Origin: Cerasibacillus terrae
Lineage (GTDB): Bacteria > Bacillota > Bacilli > Bacillales > Amphibacillaceae
Reading direction: 5' to 3'
Length of the DNA stretch: 64,000 nt
Assembly (NCBI RefSeq): GCF_008039555.1
Contig: NZ_VDUW01000007.1
Coordinates: 62,001 to 126,000, forward strand
Positions 37,578-46,594 of this stretch are shown piece after piece. The notes under the pieces were generated by a model, which was not told where the DNA came from, did not search any database, and saw nothing but the letters and a program-made list of their open reading frames with translations. A program made the translations under genes and the position numbers. How positions within the stretch are numbered: the stretch's first letter is position 1; each line of letters starts with the position of its first letter.

Positions 37578-39184
37578 TATTTATTTCCCCCTTCAATTAA
37601 TTGACCGTATGCCGGTATCGTTAAAAACTCTGTAAATGTATCGTTTTTTACAAGATCAGTAAAAATGGTTGCAGCTTTTTCATAAGCACCTTGTGAAAAA
37701 GCTTCTTCACCAACTAGAGATTTTATTTTTTCCATTTCTTTATTGAGAATATTATCAAACAGTTCAAATGTAATTTTACGCCCATCATCAAGTTTTCCTT
37801 CTGGATGGCGAATCCATTGCCATACTTGGGCACGAGATATTTCTGCTGTTGCTGCATCCTCCATTAAGTTATAAATTGGAGCAGCACCTCTACCTTCAAG
37901 CCATGAAGCAATATATAAAATACCTACATTAACATTTGTGCGTAAGCCTTGTTCTGTGATTGGCCCTGTTGGAATTTCTAGTAAGTCTTGAGCGGTAACA
38001 GATACATCTTCCCGTTTATTTGAAATCTGATTTGGTGTTGGCATATTTTCATTAAAAACATCTTTTACAAGTTGAACCATTCCAGGGTGTGCGACCCAAG
38101 TTCCATCAAATCCATCCCGCACTTCTCGCTCTTTATCTTGACGAACTTTTCGGAATGCCTCTTCATTAGCAGCTTCATCATTACGAACTGGTATTTGTGC
38201 TGCCATTCCACCGATTGCAGGTGCATTTCGTTTATGGCACGTTTTTACAGCTAGTTGTGCATATGCTCTCATAAAAGGAACTTCCATTGTTACAAGTGAT
38301 CTGTCAGGAAAAACAACATTTTCATCATTCTGAAATTTCTTGATAAAACTAAATATATAATCCCAACGACCACAGTTTAAACCAGCTGAATGTTCTTTTA
38401 ATTCATATAAAATTTCATCCATTTCAAATCCGGCTGTGATGGTTTCAATGAGTACAGTTGCCTTAATTGTACCTTGAGGTATACCGAGCTCGTTTTGGGC
38501 GAATACAAATACACTGTTCCATAATCTAGCTTCTTGGTGATTTTCTAACTTAGGTAAATAGAAATAAGGTCCTGTATTACGTTTTAATAATTCCTTTGCA
38601 TTATGGTAAAAATATAGACCAAAATCGACTAAACTTCCTGACATTGGTTGCCCGTCAATTAATATATGTTGTTCATTAAGATGCCAGCCACGAGGTCTAA
38701 CAATCAAAACGGCTGTCTCTTCATTAAGTGCATAAAACTTGCCATTTTCTGCCTTGAAATCGATTTGTCTGCGAATAGCATCCTTTAGGTTGATTTGGCC
38801 ATTCATCATATTTTCCCAACTTGGTGCGGTTGCATCTTCGAAATCAGCCATGAAACATTTGGCACCAGAGTTTAGTGCGTTGATAATCATTTTCCTATCA
38901 ACAGGTCCGGTAATTTCTACTCGGCGATCATGTAAATCTTTTGGTAAAGAATTTATTGTCCAGTTTCCTTCACGAATAGTTTTGGTTTCCTCTAAAAAAT
39001 GAAGTGTCTGACCTTCGCTTATTTTTTGTTGTAGTTCTTGGCGGGTTTGTAGAAGGTTTAGTCGTTGTTGATTAAAATGGTAATGGAGTTTTTTTAGGAA
39101 ATTTAAAGCATCGTCAGTTAAAATTTCATTAAATCTAGAATCATAAATTCCCTTAATTTCGATATTCATATCTTTTGTTAACAT
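37577..39184 (-). CDS. aceB: Malate synthase A
   Basis: AceB condenses glyoxylate with acetyl-CoA to malate, the second glyoxylate-shunt step. The 535-aa protein has the family blocks [22 protein letters not shown] and the C-terminal region [27 protein letters not shown] with its catalytic acidic residue. Length fits the A (not G) type. AGGAGG lies upstream of the ATG. First gene of aceB-aceA, ended by a good terminator. No operator such as a cre site is obvious to me in its short leader. Confidence 0.96.
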   Translation of the reverse strand: MLTKDMNIEIKGIYDSRFNEILTDDALNFLKKLHYHFNQQRLNLLQTRQELQQKISEGQTLHFLEETKTIREGNWTINSLPKDLHDRRVEITGPVDRKMIINALNSGAKCFMADFEDATAPSWENMMNGQINLKDAIRRQIDFKAENGKFYALNEETAVLIVRPRGWHLNEQHILIDGQPMSGSLVDFGLYFYHNAKELLKRNTGPYFYLPKLENHQEARLWNSVFVFAQNELGIPQGTIKATVLIETITAGFEMDEILYELKEHSAGLNCGRWDYIFSFIKKFQNDENVVFPDRSLVTMEVPFMRAYAQLAVKTCHKRNAPAIGGMAAQIPVRNDEAANEEAFRKVRQDKEREVRDGFDGTWVAHPGMVQLVKDVFNENMPTPNQISNKREDVSVTAQDLLEIPTGPITEQGLRTNVNVGILYIASWLEGRGAAPIYNLMEDAATAEISRAQVWQWIRHPEGKLDDGRKITFELFDNILNKEMEKIKSLVGEEAFSQGAYEKAATIFTDLVKNDTFTEFLTIPAYGQLIEGGNK

Positions 39185-39264
39185 TGTTTAATAATATCCT
39201 CCTTTTTTGTTATGATACAAAACCAACAAAATAATAATGTTATATAACAACCTTGGCAAAAAAA

Positions 39265-39366
39265 TTAGTCTTCTCTTTTGGATAGGCAATATTCACATTC
39301 CGTTGTGTAGCTTTTTTCATCTATTTGCCCACCGCATTCTGTGCAAACATTATTATTTCTAAACAT
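39265..39366 (-). CDS. 33-aa CxxC-CxxC zinc-ribbon-like small protein
   Basis: This short gene encodes 33 residues starting MFRNNNVCTECGG and ending CEYCLSKRED. Cys8, Cys11, Cys24 and Cys27 form two CxxC knuckles spaced as in a small zinc ribbon. GGGGGTG lies 5-6 nt before the ATG, a strong ribosome site. It resembles the tail of the small YhfH proteins of Bacillus (CTECG...C..C), so it may be a shortened relative. It stands alone upstream-opposed to nothing and downstream of no gene; function unknown. Confidence 0.65.
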   Translation of the reverse strand: MFRNNNVCTECGGQIDEKSYTTECEYCLSKRED

Positions 39367-39570
39367 GATGACACCCCCTTAATATATAACACATTTTAAT
39401 ATATCTTATGCTGTTATATTACAGTATATACCCTTTATTTAAAAATGCAACAGTTTTTATCAGATTATTTATAAATTTTTCAAAAGATAATTAAATCACA
39501 ATATTCCGATGTGGGTGAAAACCAAGTATATCAAATGGTTGGAGAGGTATTTATTCGAAATTAGAGATAA

Positions 39571-39610
39571 AAAATACACCCTACCAAAATATTTTGGTGG
39601 GGTGTATTTT
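39571..39610 (-). terminator. Terminator of the thiamin operon, 20-bp loopless stem
   Basis: AAAATACACCCTACCAAAAT and its near-perfect complement (one T:G pair) abut with no separate loop. On the - strand TTTTTTATC follows. It lies 60 nt after the thiE stop. Confidence 0.85.
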
Positions 39611-39670
39611 GTGAAAGTTTCTGTATAGGAGAAAGGTGATTCAACGAAACTTACTGATAAAACTCTTGTT

Positions 39671-40303
39671 TTATAATTTTTTTACTGTATCCATAATATT
39701 TTTTGCTTTAGTAATGGTAGAAACGACAGCCACTCCATTAGCACCAGCTTTCACTATAAGCGATGCATTGTCTGGATTAATACCGCCAATTCCGACCATT
39801 GGAAGTTTTGGGTGTTTTTTTCGTAACGTTTGAATCCATTCCAGACCAACGGGAATCTTGCCTGGTTTTGTAGCTGTTTTATAAATGGGACCTGCACCGA
39901 CATAATCAATTAATTCAATGGGACTGTTATTTAACTCTGTTTGATTGGATATGGAAAGGCCAATGATTTTATTAGGATATTGCTCTCGTATTTTTTCAAC
40001 AGGTGTATCTTTTTGTCCAACATGAACTCCATCGGCATCAAGAGGCTCAATCAAATCTACATCATCATTGACAATAAATAAAATATCGTATTCTCGGCAT
40101 ATTTCTCGTAGCCTTTTTCCTAACTCAATTTGTTTTTCACCTGTTAGAGAATATTCTCCTTTTTCCCGATATTGAAAAGTAGTGATTCCAGCTTCGGCTG
40201 CTTCCGTTAAAATTTCTTCAGGACTTCTATTTTGACAATCTTGACTTCCCATAACAAAATACTTCCGTAATTGTTCAGCTAATGATTTCATTTCAACATT
40301 CAT
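39671..40303 (-). CDS. thiE: Thiamine phosphate synthase
   Basis: ThiE joins HMP-PP and thiazole phosphate to give thiamin phosphate. The 210-aa TIM barrel has the family motifs QYREKGEYSLTGE, VNDDVDLIEPLDADGVHVGQKD and a phosphate loop VGIGGINPDNA, then AVVSTITKA. The first ATG overlaps the thiM stop by 4 nt; a second in-frame ATG at 40291 lies 12 nt after GAAAGG. Last gene of riboswitch-thiW-thiD-thiM-thiE. Confidence 0.95.
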   Translation of the reverse strand: MNVEMKSLAEQLRKYFVMGSQDCQNRSPEEILTEAAEAGITTFQYREKGEYSLTGEKQIELGKRLREICREYDILFIVNDDVDLIEPLDADGVHVGQKDTPVEKIREQYPNKIIGLSISNQTELNNSPIELIDYVGAGPIYKTATKPGKIPVGLEWIQTLRKKHPKLPMVGIGGINPDNASLIVKAGANGVAVVSTITKAKNIMDTVKKL

Positions 40304-41067
40304 CCTTTCAATGTAACAAATGGATAGGATAGTGCATCGACAAAATGGGAAAGAAATGTTCCAGGACCCTTTACATCTCGTTGTGATGCAGCATGTTCGG
40401 CGGCAAGTCCGTAGAATGTGACTGCTGTTACTAGCTGTTCTTCAATTGGATTATCTGTTGTTAAACATGCTCCAACAATAGAACCGAGTAAACAACCACC
40501 ACCAGTTACTTGTGTTAAAAATGGGTGTCCAGTTGTATTTTGGATAACTCTGTTTCCAGTGCATATGATATCTGTTTTTCCAGTTATGACAATGCTAGTG
40601 TTATACTTCTTAGCTGCTTTTGCAGCAATTTCTTCCACATTTCCACTTCCAATGGAATCAACACCTTTTACCTTCCACGGGACATCAACAAGATGGGCGA
40701 TTTCCCCTGCATTTCCTTTAATTACAGTAGGCTGAACTTGTTCTAAAACATATTTAATAGTTTTGGAGCGAAACGGCGTCGCTGCAACACCAACTGGATC
40801 GATTACAAGTGGAATATGATGTTTATTAGCAGTTTTTCCGGCGATAATCATCGCCTCAATTTCATCTTTTGTTAAAGTTCCGATATTCAAAAGCACACAG
40901 TCTGAAGCTTGGGCCATTTCTTCTGCTTCTTCCTTTTCACTTGCCATAATAGGACTTGCACCAAAAGCAAGCACACCATTTGCAACGAAATTTTTTACAA
41001 CTTGATTCATGATGTGATGAATTAGTGGATTTTTTTCTCGGGCTTGTTCTATAATTTCTGGATTCAT
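40300..41067 (-). CDS. thiM: Hydroxyethylthiazole kinase
   Basis: ThiM phosphorylates salvaged 4-methyl-5-hydroxyethylthiazole. The 255-aa ribokinase-fold protein has the family blocks IHHIMNQVVKNFVANGVLAFGASPIM, VIDPVGVAATPFR, IKGNAGEI and the catalytic TGGGCLLGS, with the cysteine typical of ThiM. It overlaps thiD by 4 nt upstream and thiE by 4 nt downstream. Together with ThiD and ThiE it forms a salvage route for thiazole and pyrimidine units. Confidence 0.95.
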   Translation of the reverse strand: MNPEIIEQAREKNPLIHHIMNQVVKNFVANGVLAFGASPIMASEKEEAEEMAQASDCVLLNIGTLTKDEIEAMIIAGKTANKHHIPLVIDPVGVAATPFRSKTIKYVLEQVQPTVIKGNAGEIAHLVDVPWKVKGVDSIGSGNVEEIAAKAAKKYNTSIVITGKTDIICTGNRVIQNTTGHPFLTQVTGGGCLLGSIVGACLTTDNPIEEQLVTAVTFYGLAAEHAASQRDVKGPGTFLSHFVDALSYPFVTLKG

Positions 41068-41870
41068 TGTTTTATCTCCTCCATTCTTGGTGCGAAATGG
41101 TTGGTTGGACCACTACCATGACCTAAATCAAATGAATGCATGATTGCCTTTGTGATATAATCCTTTGCCTGTTTTACGGCGTTATATAATGAATCCCCTT
41201 GGGCTAAATAAGCTGTAATCGCAGCTGATAAAGTACATCCAGTGCCGTGTGAGTTTGTTGTATCAATTCGTTTGGCTTGGAAACGGTGGATAGCCTCTCC
41301 GTCATAAAGGAAATCAATCGCATCGCCTGTAAAATGTCCTCCTTTTACAAGAGCAGCTTCGGCGCCATAGGTATGAACAATTAATTTTGCAGCCTCCTGC
41401 ATAGCCTCTTCCGATTGGATGGTAATCCCTGTTATATTCTCTGCTTCCGGAATATTTGGTGTGACAATTGTTGTTAATGGTAGAAGTTCCTCGCGTAAAA
41501 ACTTCTGTGCATCTGTTGCAATAAGTGGATCCCCGCTTGCCGCAACCATAACCGGATCCATCACATAAGGAATATGTAAGTCTTTAATTTTTGCCTTAAT
41601 TGCTTCCATCATATCGATATTGGCAATCATCCCTGTCTTAAATGCGTGAATCGGCATGTCATTAATCACCGAATCTAGTTGTTTTTGAATCATGGAAAGT
41701 GGTATATGATGAACATCTTGAACACCTGTTGTGTTTTGGGCAACAACGGATGTAATGACAGACATCCCATATGTTTGTAGTTCTTGAAATGTTTTTAAAT
41801 CTGCTTGGATTCCAGCGCCACCACTAGGATCTGTACCAGCAATGGTTAATGCACATGCTACATTTCTCAT
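41064..41870 (-). CDS. thiD: Hydroxymethylpyrimidine / phosphomethylpyrimidine kinase
   Basis: ThiD phosphorylates HMP and then HMP-P to give the pyrimidine partner for ThiE. The 268-aa ribokinase-fold protein starts with TIAGTDPSGGAGIQADLKTF and holds the VMDPVMVAASGDPL block and the catalytic NSHGTGCTLSAAI. There is no fused ThiE or ThiN domain. It follows thiW by 19 nt and overlaps thiM by 4 nt. Confidence 0.95.
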   Translation of the reverse strand: MRNVACALTIAGTDPSGGAGIQADLKTFQELQTYGMSVITSVVAQNTTGVQDVHHIPLSMIQKQLDSVINDMPIHAFKTGMIANIDMMEAIKAKIKDLHIPYVMDPVMVAASGDPLIATDAQKFLREELLPLTTIVTPNIPEAENITGITIQSEEAMQEAAKLIVHTYGAEAALVKGGHFTGDAIDFLYDGEAIHRFQAKRIDTTNSHGTGCTLSAAITAYLAQGDSLYNAVKQAKDYITKAIMHSFDLGHGSGPTNHFAPRMEEIKQ

Positions 41871-41889
41871 AATAAAAGCCTCCTAATTT

Positions 41890-42396
41890 TTATTTTAATC
41901 TGCTTACTTCGATTTGTTTTAACAGATTGGCAGATTTCATACGGGAAACGATAAACACTCCGATGAGTGCACCAGAAATACTACTTGTTAAAAAGGATGG
42001 GAAGAAGAATAGTGCACCAAATGATGTTCCCATAAAAACCTTCGCGAATGGGACAGCAACTAACGAAGCGAAAATCCCAGTGCCAACCATTTCACCAAAA
42101 GCAGCCCAGCCAATTTTTCCATATTTTTGATATAAATAACCTGCTAATAATGCACCAATCATCCCACCTGGAAATGCAAGTAGTGATCCAAGGCCAAATA
42201 AATTCCGAATAAGCCCAATCATAAAAGCAATTGTAACTGCAGGAATGGGACCGAGTGTAACTGCTGCAAGAATATTTACCGCATGTTGAACAGGATATGC
42301 TTTGGCAATACCAGCTGGAAACCAAAGAAATTGAGAACCTAAAACACCAATAGCAATAAGAACTGCCATGATGGTAATTCGTCGTGTTCGGTGCAT
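41890..42396 (-). CDS. thiW: ThiW, thiamin-precursor ECF transporter substrate-binding subunit
   Basis: ThiW is the S-component of an energy-coupling factor importer, predicted to bring in the thiazole precursor. The 168-aa protein has about five membrane helices. It starts RRITIMAVLIAIGVLGSQFLWFP, contains the S-component motif of small residues PVQHAVNILAAVTLGPIPAV, and ends with a basic tail. The shared EcfA/EcfT module must be encoded elsewhere. It is the first gene after the TPP riboswitch, with GGAGG just before the ATG. Confidence 0.88.
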   Translation of the reverse strand: MHRTRRITIMAVLIAIGVLGSQFLWFPAGIAKAYPVQHAVNILAAVTLGPIPAVTIAFMIGLIRNLFGLGSLLAFPGGMIGALLAGYLYQKYGKIGWAAFGEMVGTGIFASLVAVPFAKVFMGTSFGALFFFPSFLTSSISGALIGVFIVSRMKSANLLKQIEVSRLK

Positions 42397-42421
42397 GCGT
42401 GGTACACCTCCTTTATTTTCA

Positions 42422-42456
42422 TAAAAAAAGTCAGGTTCATGTTTATGAACCTGACT
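42422..42456 (-). terminator. Riboswitch-controlled terminator before thiW
   Basis: AGTCAGGTTCAT pairs with ATGAACCTGACT around a 4-nt loop, followed by TTTTTTT on the - strand. It sits between the TPP aptamer and thiW and should form when TPP is bound. Confidence 0.9.
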
Positions 42457-42495
42457 TCATTGTCGATTTGAAATAGATAGACATCGCTCGTCTGA

Positions 42496-42596
42496 CCACT
42501 TCCCTCCGCTGGTATCATCCAGATCAGGTTCAAGAGTTAGAAAACAAATGGTTTTCCTCTCAGCCCTTCTGTGTAAGGGCACCCCTAGTAGCTTCC
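42496..42596 (-). promoter_or_regulatory. TPP riboswitch (THI element)
   Basis: Read on the - strand, the aptamer shows ACTAGGGGTGCCC, GGGCTGAGA, the pair TTGAACCTGATCTGGATGAT and ACCAGCGGAGGGAAG in order; these are the conserved thi-box blocks. The P3 region carries an extra short stem (AAAACCATTTGTTTT). With the terminator downstream it switches off thiW-thiD-thiM-thiE when thiamin diphosphate is abundant. The 325 nt from here to the LytTR-type gene hold no recognised gene. Confidence 0.95.
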
Positions 42597-42921
42597 ATAT
42601 AGATTTATGAAATTGTCCCCCTTAGCGTATCATAGAAAAATAATTTTGTCATTTCCCTGGAAAAATGTGGTTGTTGGTTTAATGTTTCCGGAAAGTGTGG
42701 AAGTAAGTAAAGAGATAACGTTAACCATCTCAATATCACCAGAAAAGCGTTAGATCCCAGAAAAACAATTACATTGAGGAGGAAAATTGCATCATTCAAC
42801 ATTATTTTTGCTCCATTCATCCCAGTATTGGTCGTTTAGTATCCAAAATATATATTACAAAATGTTGCCTAATCAGGTATTATAAAAATAGAGAAAATTG
42901 TCTCATTGGAAAGGTGATTTT

Positions 42922-43959
42922 ATGGAAGTATTATCGATGGAAGATGTTGCAAAACATGAAAAAGATACTGTTTTATTTCCTGACTTTAGTTTAAAGGTTT
43001 ACAGGCAAGGTGTCACAGCTATCTATTCTAGTTTAAATGTTCGTCATGTATTATTAAATATGCTAATTGGGAAGCATTCGGTCACATCTGGTAAAATTTT
43101 CGTTCAAAATGAAAGTTACAATATAAATAGACGTGCATATCTTGCACAAATTGCTGTTTGTTTCTTTGAAGAAGGGATGTATGAACGGTTAACGATTATG
43201 GACTGTTTAAAATTTTACCAAGGCCTTTATCAGTCCAAACAAACGTTTGAACAAGTATTGCAATGGACCCAATTAGAGGATAAAACACACACAAAAGTAA
43301 GTAAACTCACATTTTCTGAACGTAGACGGGTTCAATTTGCTAAGGTCTTATTACAAGATGCCGCACTTTATATCTTTGAGGAAGCAGATTTAAATGTCGA
43401 TTTGGAAACGAAACGTGTTTTTTCTACTATCATTCAAAAACTACAAGAAAATCAAAAAGCAATCCTTATTCTAACAGGGAATATGGAAAATGCAATCTCG
43501 GTAGCTGATGAGGTTTATCGCTTAGATGAGAAGGGGCTTTATAAAGTAGAAATTGATGAAGGTAAAGACGAAGATGTAAAGAAAGAAGTGCCAGATGCAG
43601 AAGAGAAGGAACAGACTTTTAAATTCCATAAAATACCTACGAAGATTAATGAAAAGATGGTTCTGTTTGACCCTCCCGAAATTGATTATATAGAAAGTAA
43701 GGACGGCCAGGCACATTTATATATAAAAGGAGAAGCTTTTCCAACAACATTTACATTAAATGAATTGGAAGGTCGATTACATTATTTTGGATTCTTCCGA
43801 TGTCACCGCTCGTATATTGTAAATTTACAAAAGGTTCGTGAAGTAATTACGTGGACGAGAAATAGTTTTAATTTAATTTTAGATGATCAAGCAAAATCAT
43901 CCATACCATTATCAAAAGGAAAGATGGCCCAATTAAAGGAAATATTAGGCCTGAAATAA
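42922..43959 (+). CDS. LytTR DNA-binding regulator with degenerate ABC-ATPase domain
   Basis: The 345-aa protein has an N-terminal ABC-ATPase-like domain (about 1-210) and a C-terminal LytTR domain (about 245-345: IDYIESKDGQAHLYI...FFRCHRSYIVNLQKVREV). Between them is an acidic linker. The ATPase part is broken: no Walker A GxxGxGKS/T, the signature reads LTFSERRR, and Walker B reads AALYIFEEADLNVD. It probably cannot hydrolyse ATP and may instead bind the transporter ATPase. ATG 42922 has GGAAAGGTGAT upstream. The next two genes encode an ABC transporter, preceded by a LytTR-like direct repeat, so it is likely their activator. Confidence 0.85.
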   Translation: MEVLSMEDVAKHEKDTVLFPDFSLKVYRQGVTAIYSSLNVRHVLLNMLIGKHSVTSGKIFVQNESYNINRRAYLAQIAVCFFEEGMYERLTIMDCLKFYQGLYQSKQTFEQVLQWTQLEDKTHTKVSKLTFSERRRVQFAKVLLQDAALYIFEEADLNVDLETKRVFSTIIQKLQENQKAILILTGNMENAISVADEVYRLDEKGLYKVEIDEGKDEDVKKEVPDAEEKEQTFKFHKIPTKINEKMVLFDPPEIDYIESKDGQAHLYIKGEAFPTTFTLNELEGRLHYFGFFRCHRSYIVNLQKVREVITWTRNSFNLILDDQAKSSIPLSKGKMAQLKEILGLK

Positions 43960-43961
43960 GT

Positions 43962-43991
43962 TCCATTCACCTCGAAAAATGCTCCATTCAT
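43962..43991 (+). promoter_or_regulatory. Candidate LytTR binding site before the ABC transporter
   Basis: TCCATTCAC and TCCATTCAT are direct repeats with a 12-nt spacer, a 21-nt centre-to-centre distance. This is the known layout of LytTR sites (two 9-bp repeats, 12-13 bp apart). TATACT follows at 43998 and TATTCT at 44025. Confidence 0.6.
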
Positions 43992-44066
43992 GGAAAATAT
44001 ACTGCTAGACCAATGTTTTTCCTCTATTCTAGATTTACAAGCAAATGGAAATCACAAGGAGGAAAA

Positions 44067-44918
44067 ATGATGGAACAAATTATTAAAGTGAAGTCATTAG
44101 CAAAATTTTTTGGGAATTATCCTGCATTGGAGGATGTTCATTTTGAAGTAAATAAGGGAGAAACATTCGGATTTCTCGGACCAAGTGGTTCCGGAAAAAC
44201 AACAACAATTAAAATTTTAACTGGACAGTTGTTGGCTACTTCAGGAGATGCATTTGTATTTAATCAACCAACTGCTTCATTAAATAAGGCAAAATATCGA
44301 AGGAAGTTCGGTGTCTTAACAGATAATAGTGGGTTATACGATCGGTTAACCATTTATGATAATTTAAAATTATTTTGTGACCTTTATGACGTACCTGCCA
44401 AACGTATCAATAATGTGTTAGAGATGGTGAACTTAGAAAATGAACAGAAAAAAATGGTATCTAAATTGTCTAAAGGGATGAAACAGCGAGCACAACTGGC
44501 AAGGGCCTTCTTACATGAGCCAGAATTATTATTTTTAGATGAACCGACATCTGCATTGGACCCTGCGAATTCTAAACATATTTATGACGGGCTTCGTGAG
44601 CTAACAAAGGGAGGAACAACCATTTTTTTAACAACACATGATATGCATGAAGCGGAGACATTATGTGATCGCGTTGCATTTCTCCATAAAGGAAAAATCC
44701 AATTATTGGATGAACCGAAAAAACTTCGGCGTCAATTTTCAGACTCTTCTTTACAAGTTTTATTAAAAGATGGTCGTGAACTTTTATTACCAGGTGGACC
44801 TAATGGAGCAAAAGCTTTATATGAACATATGCAAGCTGACAAAGTTGTATCTATTCATTCAAATGAACCAACTTTAGGAGACATTTTCGTGGGAATTACA
44901 GGGAGGGAACTTGTATGA
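44067..44918 (+). CDS. ABC transporter ATP-binding protein
   Basis: The protein of about 283 aa is the ATPase of a two-gene transporter. Walker A GPSGSGKTTT, signature LSKGMKQR, Walker B LLFLDEPTSALDP and the switch His (TTHDMHEAE) are all intact, unlike the pseudo-ATPase encoded before it. A C-terminal extension resembles the tails of antibiotic-resistance/bacteriocin-type ATPases. AAGGAGG favours the second of two adjacent ATG (44070); the first is at 44067. It overlaps the permease gene by 4 nt. Cargo unknown; drug, peptide or lipid export is plausible. Confidence 0.9.
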   Translation: MMEQIIKVKSLAKFFGNYPALEDVHFEVNKGETFGFLGPSGSGKTTTIKILTGQLLATSGDAFVFNQPTASLNKAKYRRKFGVLTDNSGLYDRLTIYDNLKLFCDLYDVPAKRINNVLEMVNLENEQKKMVSKLSKGMKQRAQLARAFLHEPELLFLDEPTSALDPANSKHIYDGLRELTKGGTTIFLTTHDMHEAETLCDRVAFLHKGKIQLLDEPKKLRRQFSDSSLQVLLKDGRELLLPGGPNGAKALYEHMQADKVVSIHSNEPTLGDIFVGITGRELV

Positions 44919-45628
44919 CTTTTTCAATGAAACGTGTATTGGCTATATTTAATAAGGATTTAAAGGACTTATCTAAAAATATGTTTGTATCTACATCGAT
45001 TCTAATGCCTTTGGTGTTAGCAGCAATATATGGAAGAATGGCTGAAGATCTCTCCATAGAATCCTACTATCTTGTCATTAATCTTGCCTTTACAATGACA
45101 GCTACATTCATTCAATGTGCAATCATCGCTGAAGAGAAAGAGAAAAACACATTACGTGGTTTGATGTTATCACCTGCAACTATTCCAGAAATTTTTAGTG
45201 GAAAAAGTTTAGTAGCCTTCTTGTTATCAATAGTAACAATCGTTGTATCTAGTATATTCATGGAATATTATCCAGAAAATGTCGCCTTGGTTGCTGTTGC
45301 AATTGTTGTTTCTACACTATTTTATATTGCATTAGGAACATTACTCGGTTTATTAGCGCGGTCTGTTGTAGAGGCTTCTGTTATTATTATGCCTGTAGTA
45401 TTCTTGCTAGGATTTGGTTCATTCATAGAAACACTAATGGACAAATATCCAATTCTTCACTTTGCAGAATATCTTCCAAACTTGCAATTGATTGAGTTTG
45501 CTACAAAAGTGCAAGCAGGATCTGGATTGACAGATGTATGGTCACATTTAAGTGTTATTACGGCTTGGTTTCTTATTGTATCATTTCTTACTATTGTCAT
45601 TTTTAAAAAGAAAGAAATCGATGCGTAG
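44915..45628 (+). CDS. ABC transporter permease (ABC-2 type)
   Basis: The 237-aa permease has six predicted helices and the ABC-2 export pattern, with the cytoplasmic motif IAEEKEKNTLRGLMLSPAT between helices 2 and 3. Such short permeases work with a separate ATPase, here the gene just upstream with a 4-nt overlap. The operon ends in a terminator at 45664. Expression is probably set by the LytTR-type regulator encoded upstream. Confidence 0.87.
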   Translation: MTFSMKRVLAIFNKDLKDLSKNMFVSTSILMPLVLAAIYGRMAEDLSIESYYLVINLAFTMTATFIQCAIIAEEKEKNTLRGLMLSPATIPEIFSGKSLVAFLLSIVTIVVSSIFMEYYPENVALVAVAIVVSTLFYIALGTLLGLLARSVVEASVIIMPVVFLLGFGSFIETLMDKYPILHFAEYLPNLQLIEFATKVQAGSGLTDVWSHLSVITAWFLIVSFLTIVIFKKKEIDA

Positions 45629-45663
45629 TAGTAGGAAAAACAAATGGTTGTTTCATAATCTTA

Positions 45664-45687
45664 GGGCGTTTATTTAACGCCTTTTTT
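45664..45687 (+). terminator. Intrinsic terminator of the ABC transporter operon
   Basis: GGCGTT pairs with AACGCC around TATTT, followed by TTTTTT. Confidence 0.82.
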
Positions 45688-45741
45688 AATTGGGATTATT
45701 CTAACCTATCAAGTATATTGATTCTTAAATATAATAAAAAG

Positions 45742-45772
45742 TTGAAACTTACGTAACGTCATTTTGTATACT
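45742..45772 (+). promoter_or_regulatory. MerR-type promoter with 19-bp spacer
   Basis: TTGAAA (45742-45747) and TATACT (45767-45772) are 19 bp apart instead of 17. CTTACGTAACGTCA lies between, an imperfect palindrome close to the CTTACGT-A-ACGTAAG type used by TipA/Mta regulators. It lies 40 nt before the MerR-family gene, implying autoactivation. Confidence 0.75.
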
Positions 45773-45811
45773 ATAAATATAAAAATGATCTATGGAAAGG
45801 TGTGTGAATAT

Positions 45812-46555
45812 ATGCTGTCCATTAAAGAAATTACGAAACAAACTGGTATCACTGTCAGAACACTTCGATATTATGATGAAATCAAATTATTAGTACCAGC
45901 AGGGAAAACAGAAGGAGGTCATCGGTTATATGGGGAAAAGGAATTAAAAAAATTACAAGAAATTCAATTTTTGAAAATGTTAGGATTTAGCTTGAAGGAA
46001 ATTAAAGAAATGCTTTCAGATAAAACGAGAGATTGGCAGGAGGGATTACAAAATCAGTTGCAATACGTTATAAAAGAGAAAGAAAAATTAGCCGAAATAG
46101 AAAAAACATTAATTGGCTTAATGAATGGAATAACAATTGATGGCGATGTTAATCTTAGTGAAGTTCAAAAAATGATTCATCTTTATCAAGGAAGTTATGA
46201 AGAAAGAAATGCATACCGGGATCAAATGTTTTGTGAAGAAGAGAAAGTGTTATTAGACCTACTACCAAATATGAATAGTAGAGATTCAGACTCATTGGAA
46301 TGGGTTCTATTACTAGGTCAGTTGAAACAACATCTGGATAAAGATGTCACTGCACCACAAGTTCAAAAGATTATTCAGCGAATGTACGAAAAGACAATCG
46401 AAACATTTGGTGATAATGATGTGTTTTTTAACAAGTTATGGGCTGTTCGAAAATCACCAGAGAAGTCGAAAAAAATGGGGTTTTATCCTATTGAGGATGA
46501 GGTGTTGGATTTTTTCGAGAGAGCTTGGCAAGTATTTGAATCGAAACAAAAATAA
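45812..46555 (+). CDS. MerR family regulator, TipA-like
   Basis: The 247-aa regulator starts with a MerR winged helix (IKEITKQTGITVRTLRYYDEIKLL...GGHRLY, residues 3-40), a coiled-coil dimer helix (about 75-115) and a TipAS-like C-terminal domain of about 120 residues. TipAS domains bind antibiotics or other amphipathic ligands and trigger activation. ATG 45812 is chosen for GGAAAGG upstream. Its promoter has the 19-bp spacer of MerR-activated genes. A membrane protein gene follows 39 nt later and is a likely co-regulated partner. Confidence 0.85.
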   Translation: MLSIKEITKQTGITVRTLRYYDEIKLLVPAGKTEGGHRLYGEKELKKLQEIQFLKMLGFSLKEIKEMLSDKTRDWQEGLQNQLQYVIKEKEKLAEIEKTLIGLMNGITIDGDVNLSEVQKMIHLYQGSYEERNAYRDQMFCEEEKVLLDLLPNMNSRDSDSLEWVLLLGQLKQHLDKDVTAPQVQKIIQRMYEKTIETFGDNDVFFNKLWAVRKSPEKSKKMGFYPIEDEVLDFFERAWQVFESKQK

Positions 46556-46594
46556 TAATCGGTTGAAGAATTTTAAGTGGAAAGAGGTTTGTTT

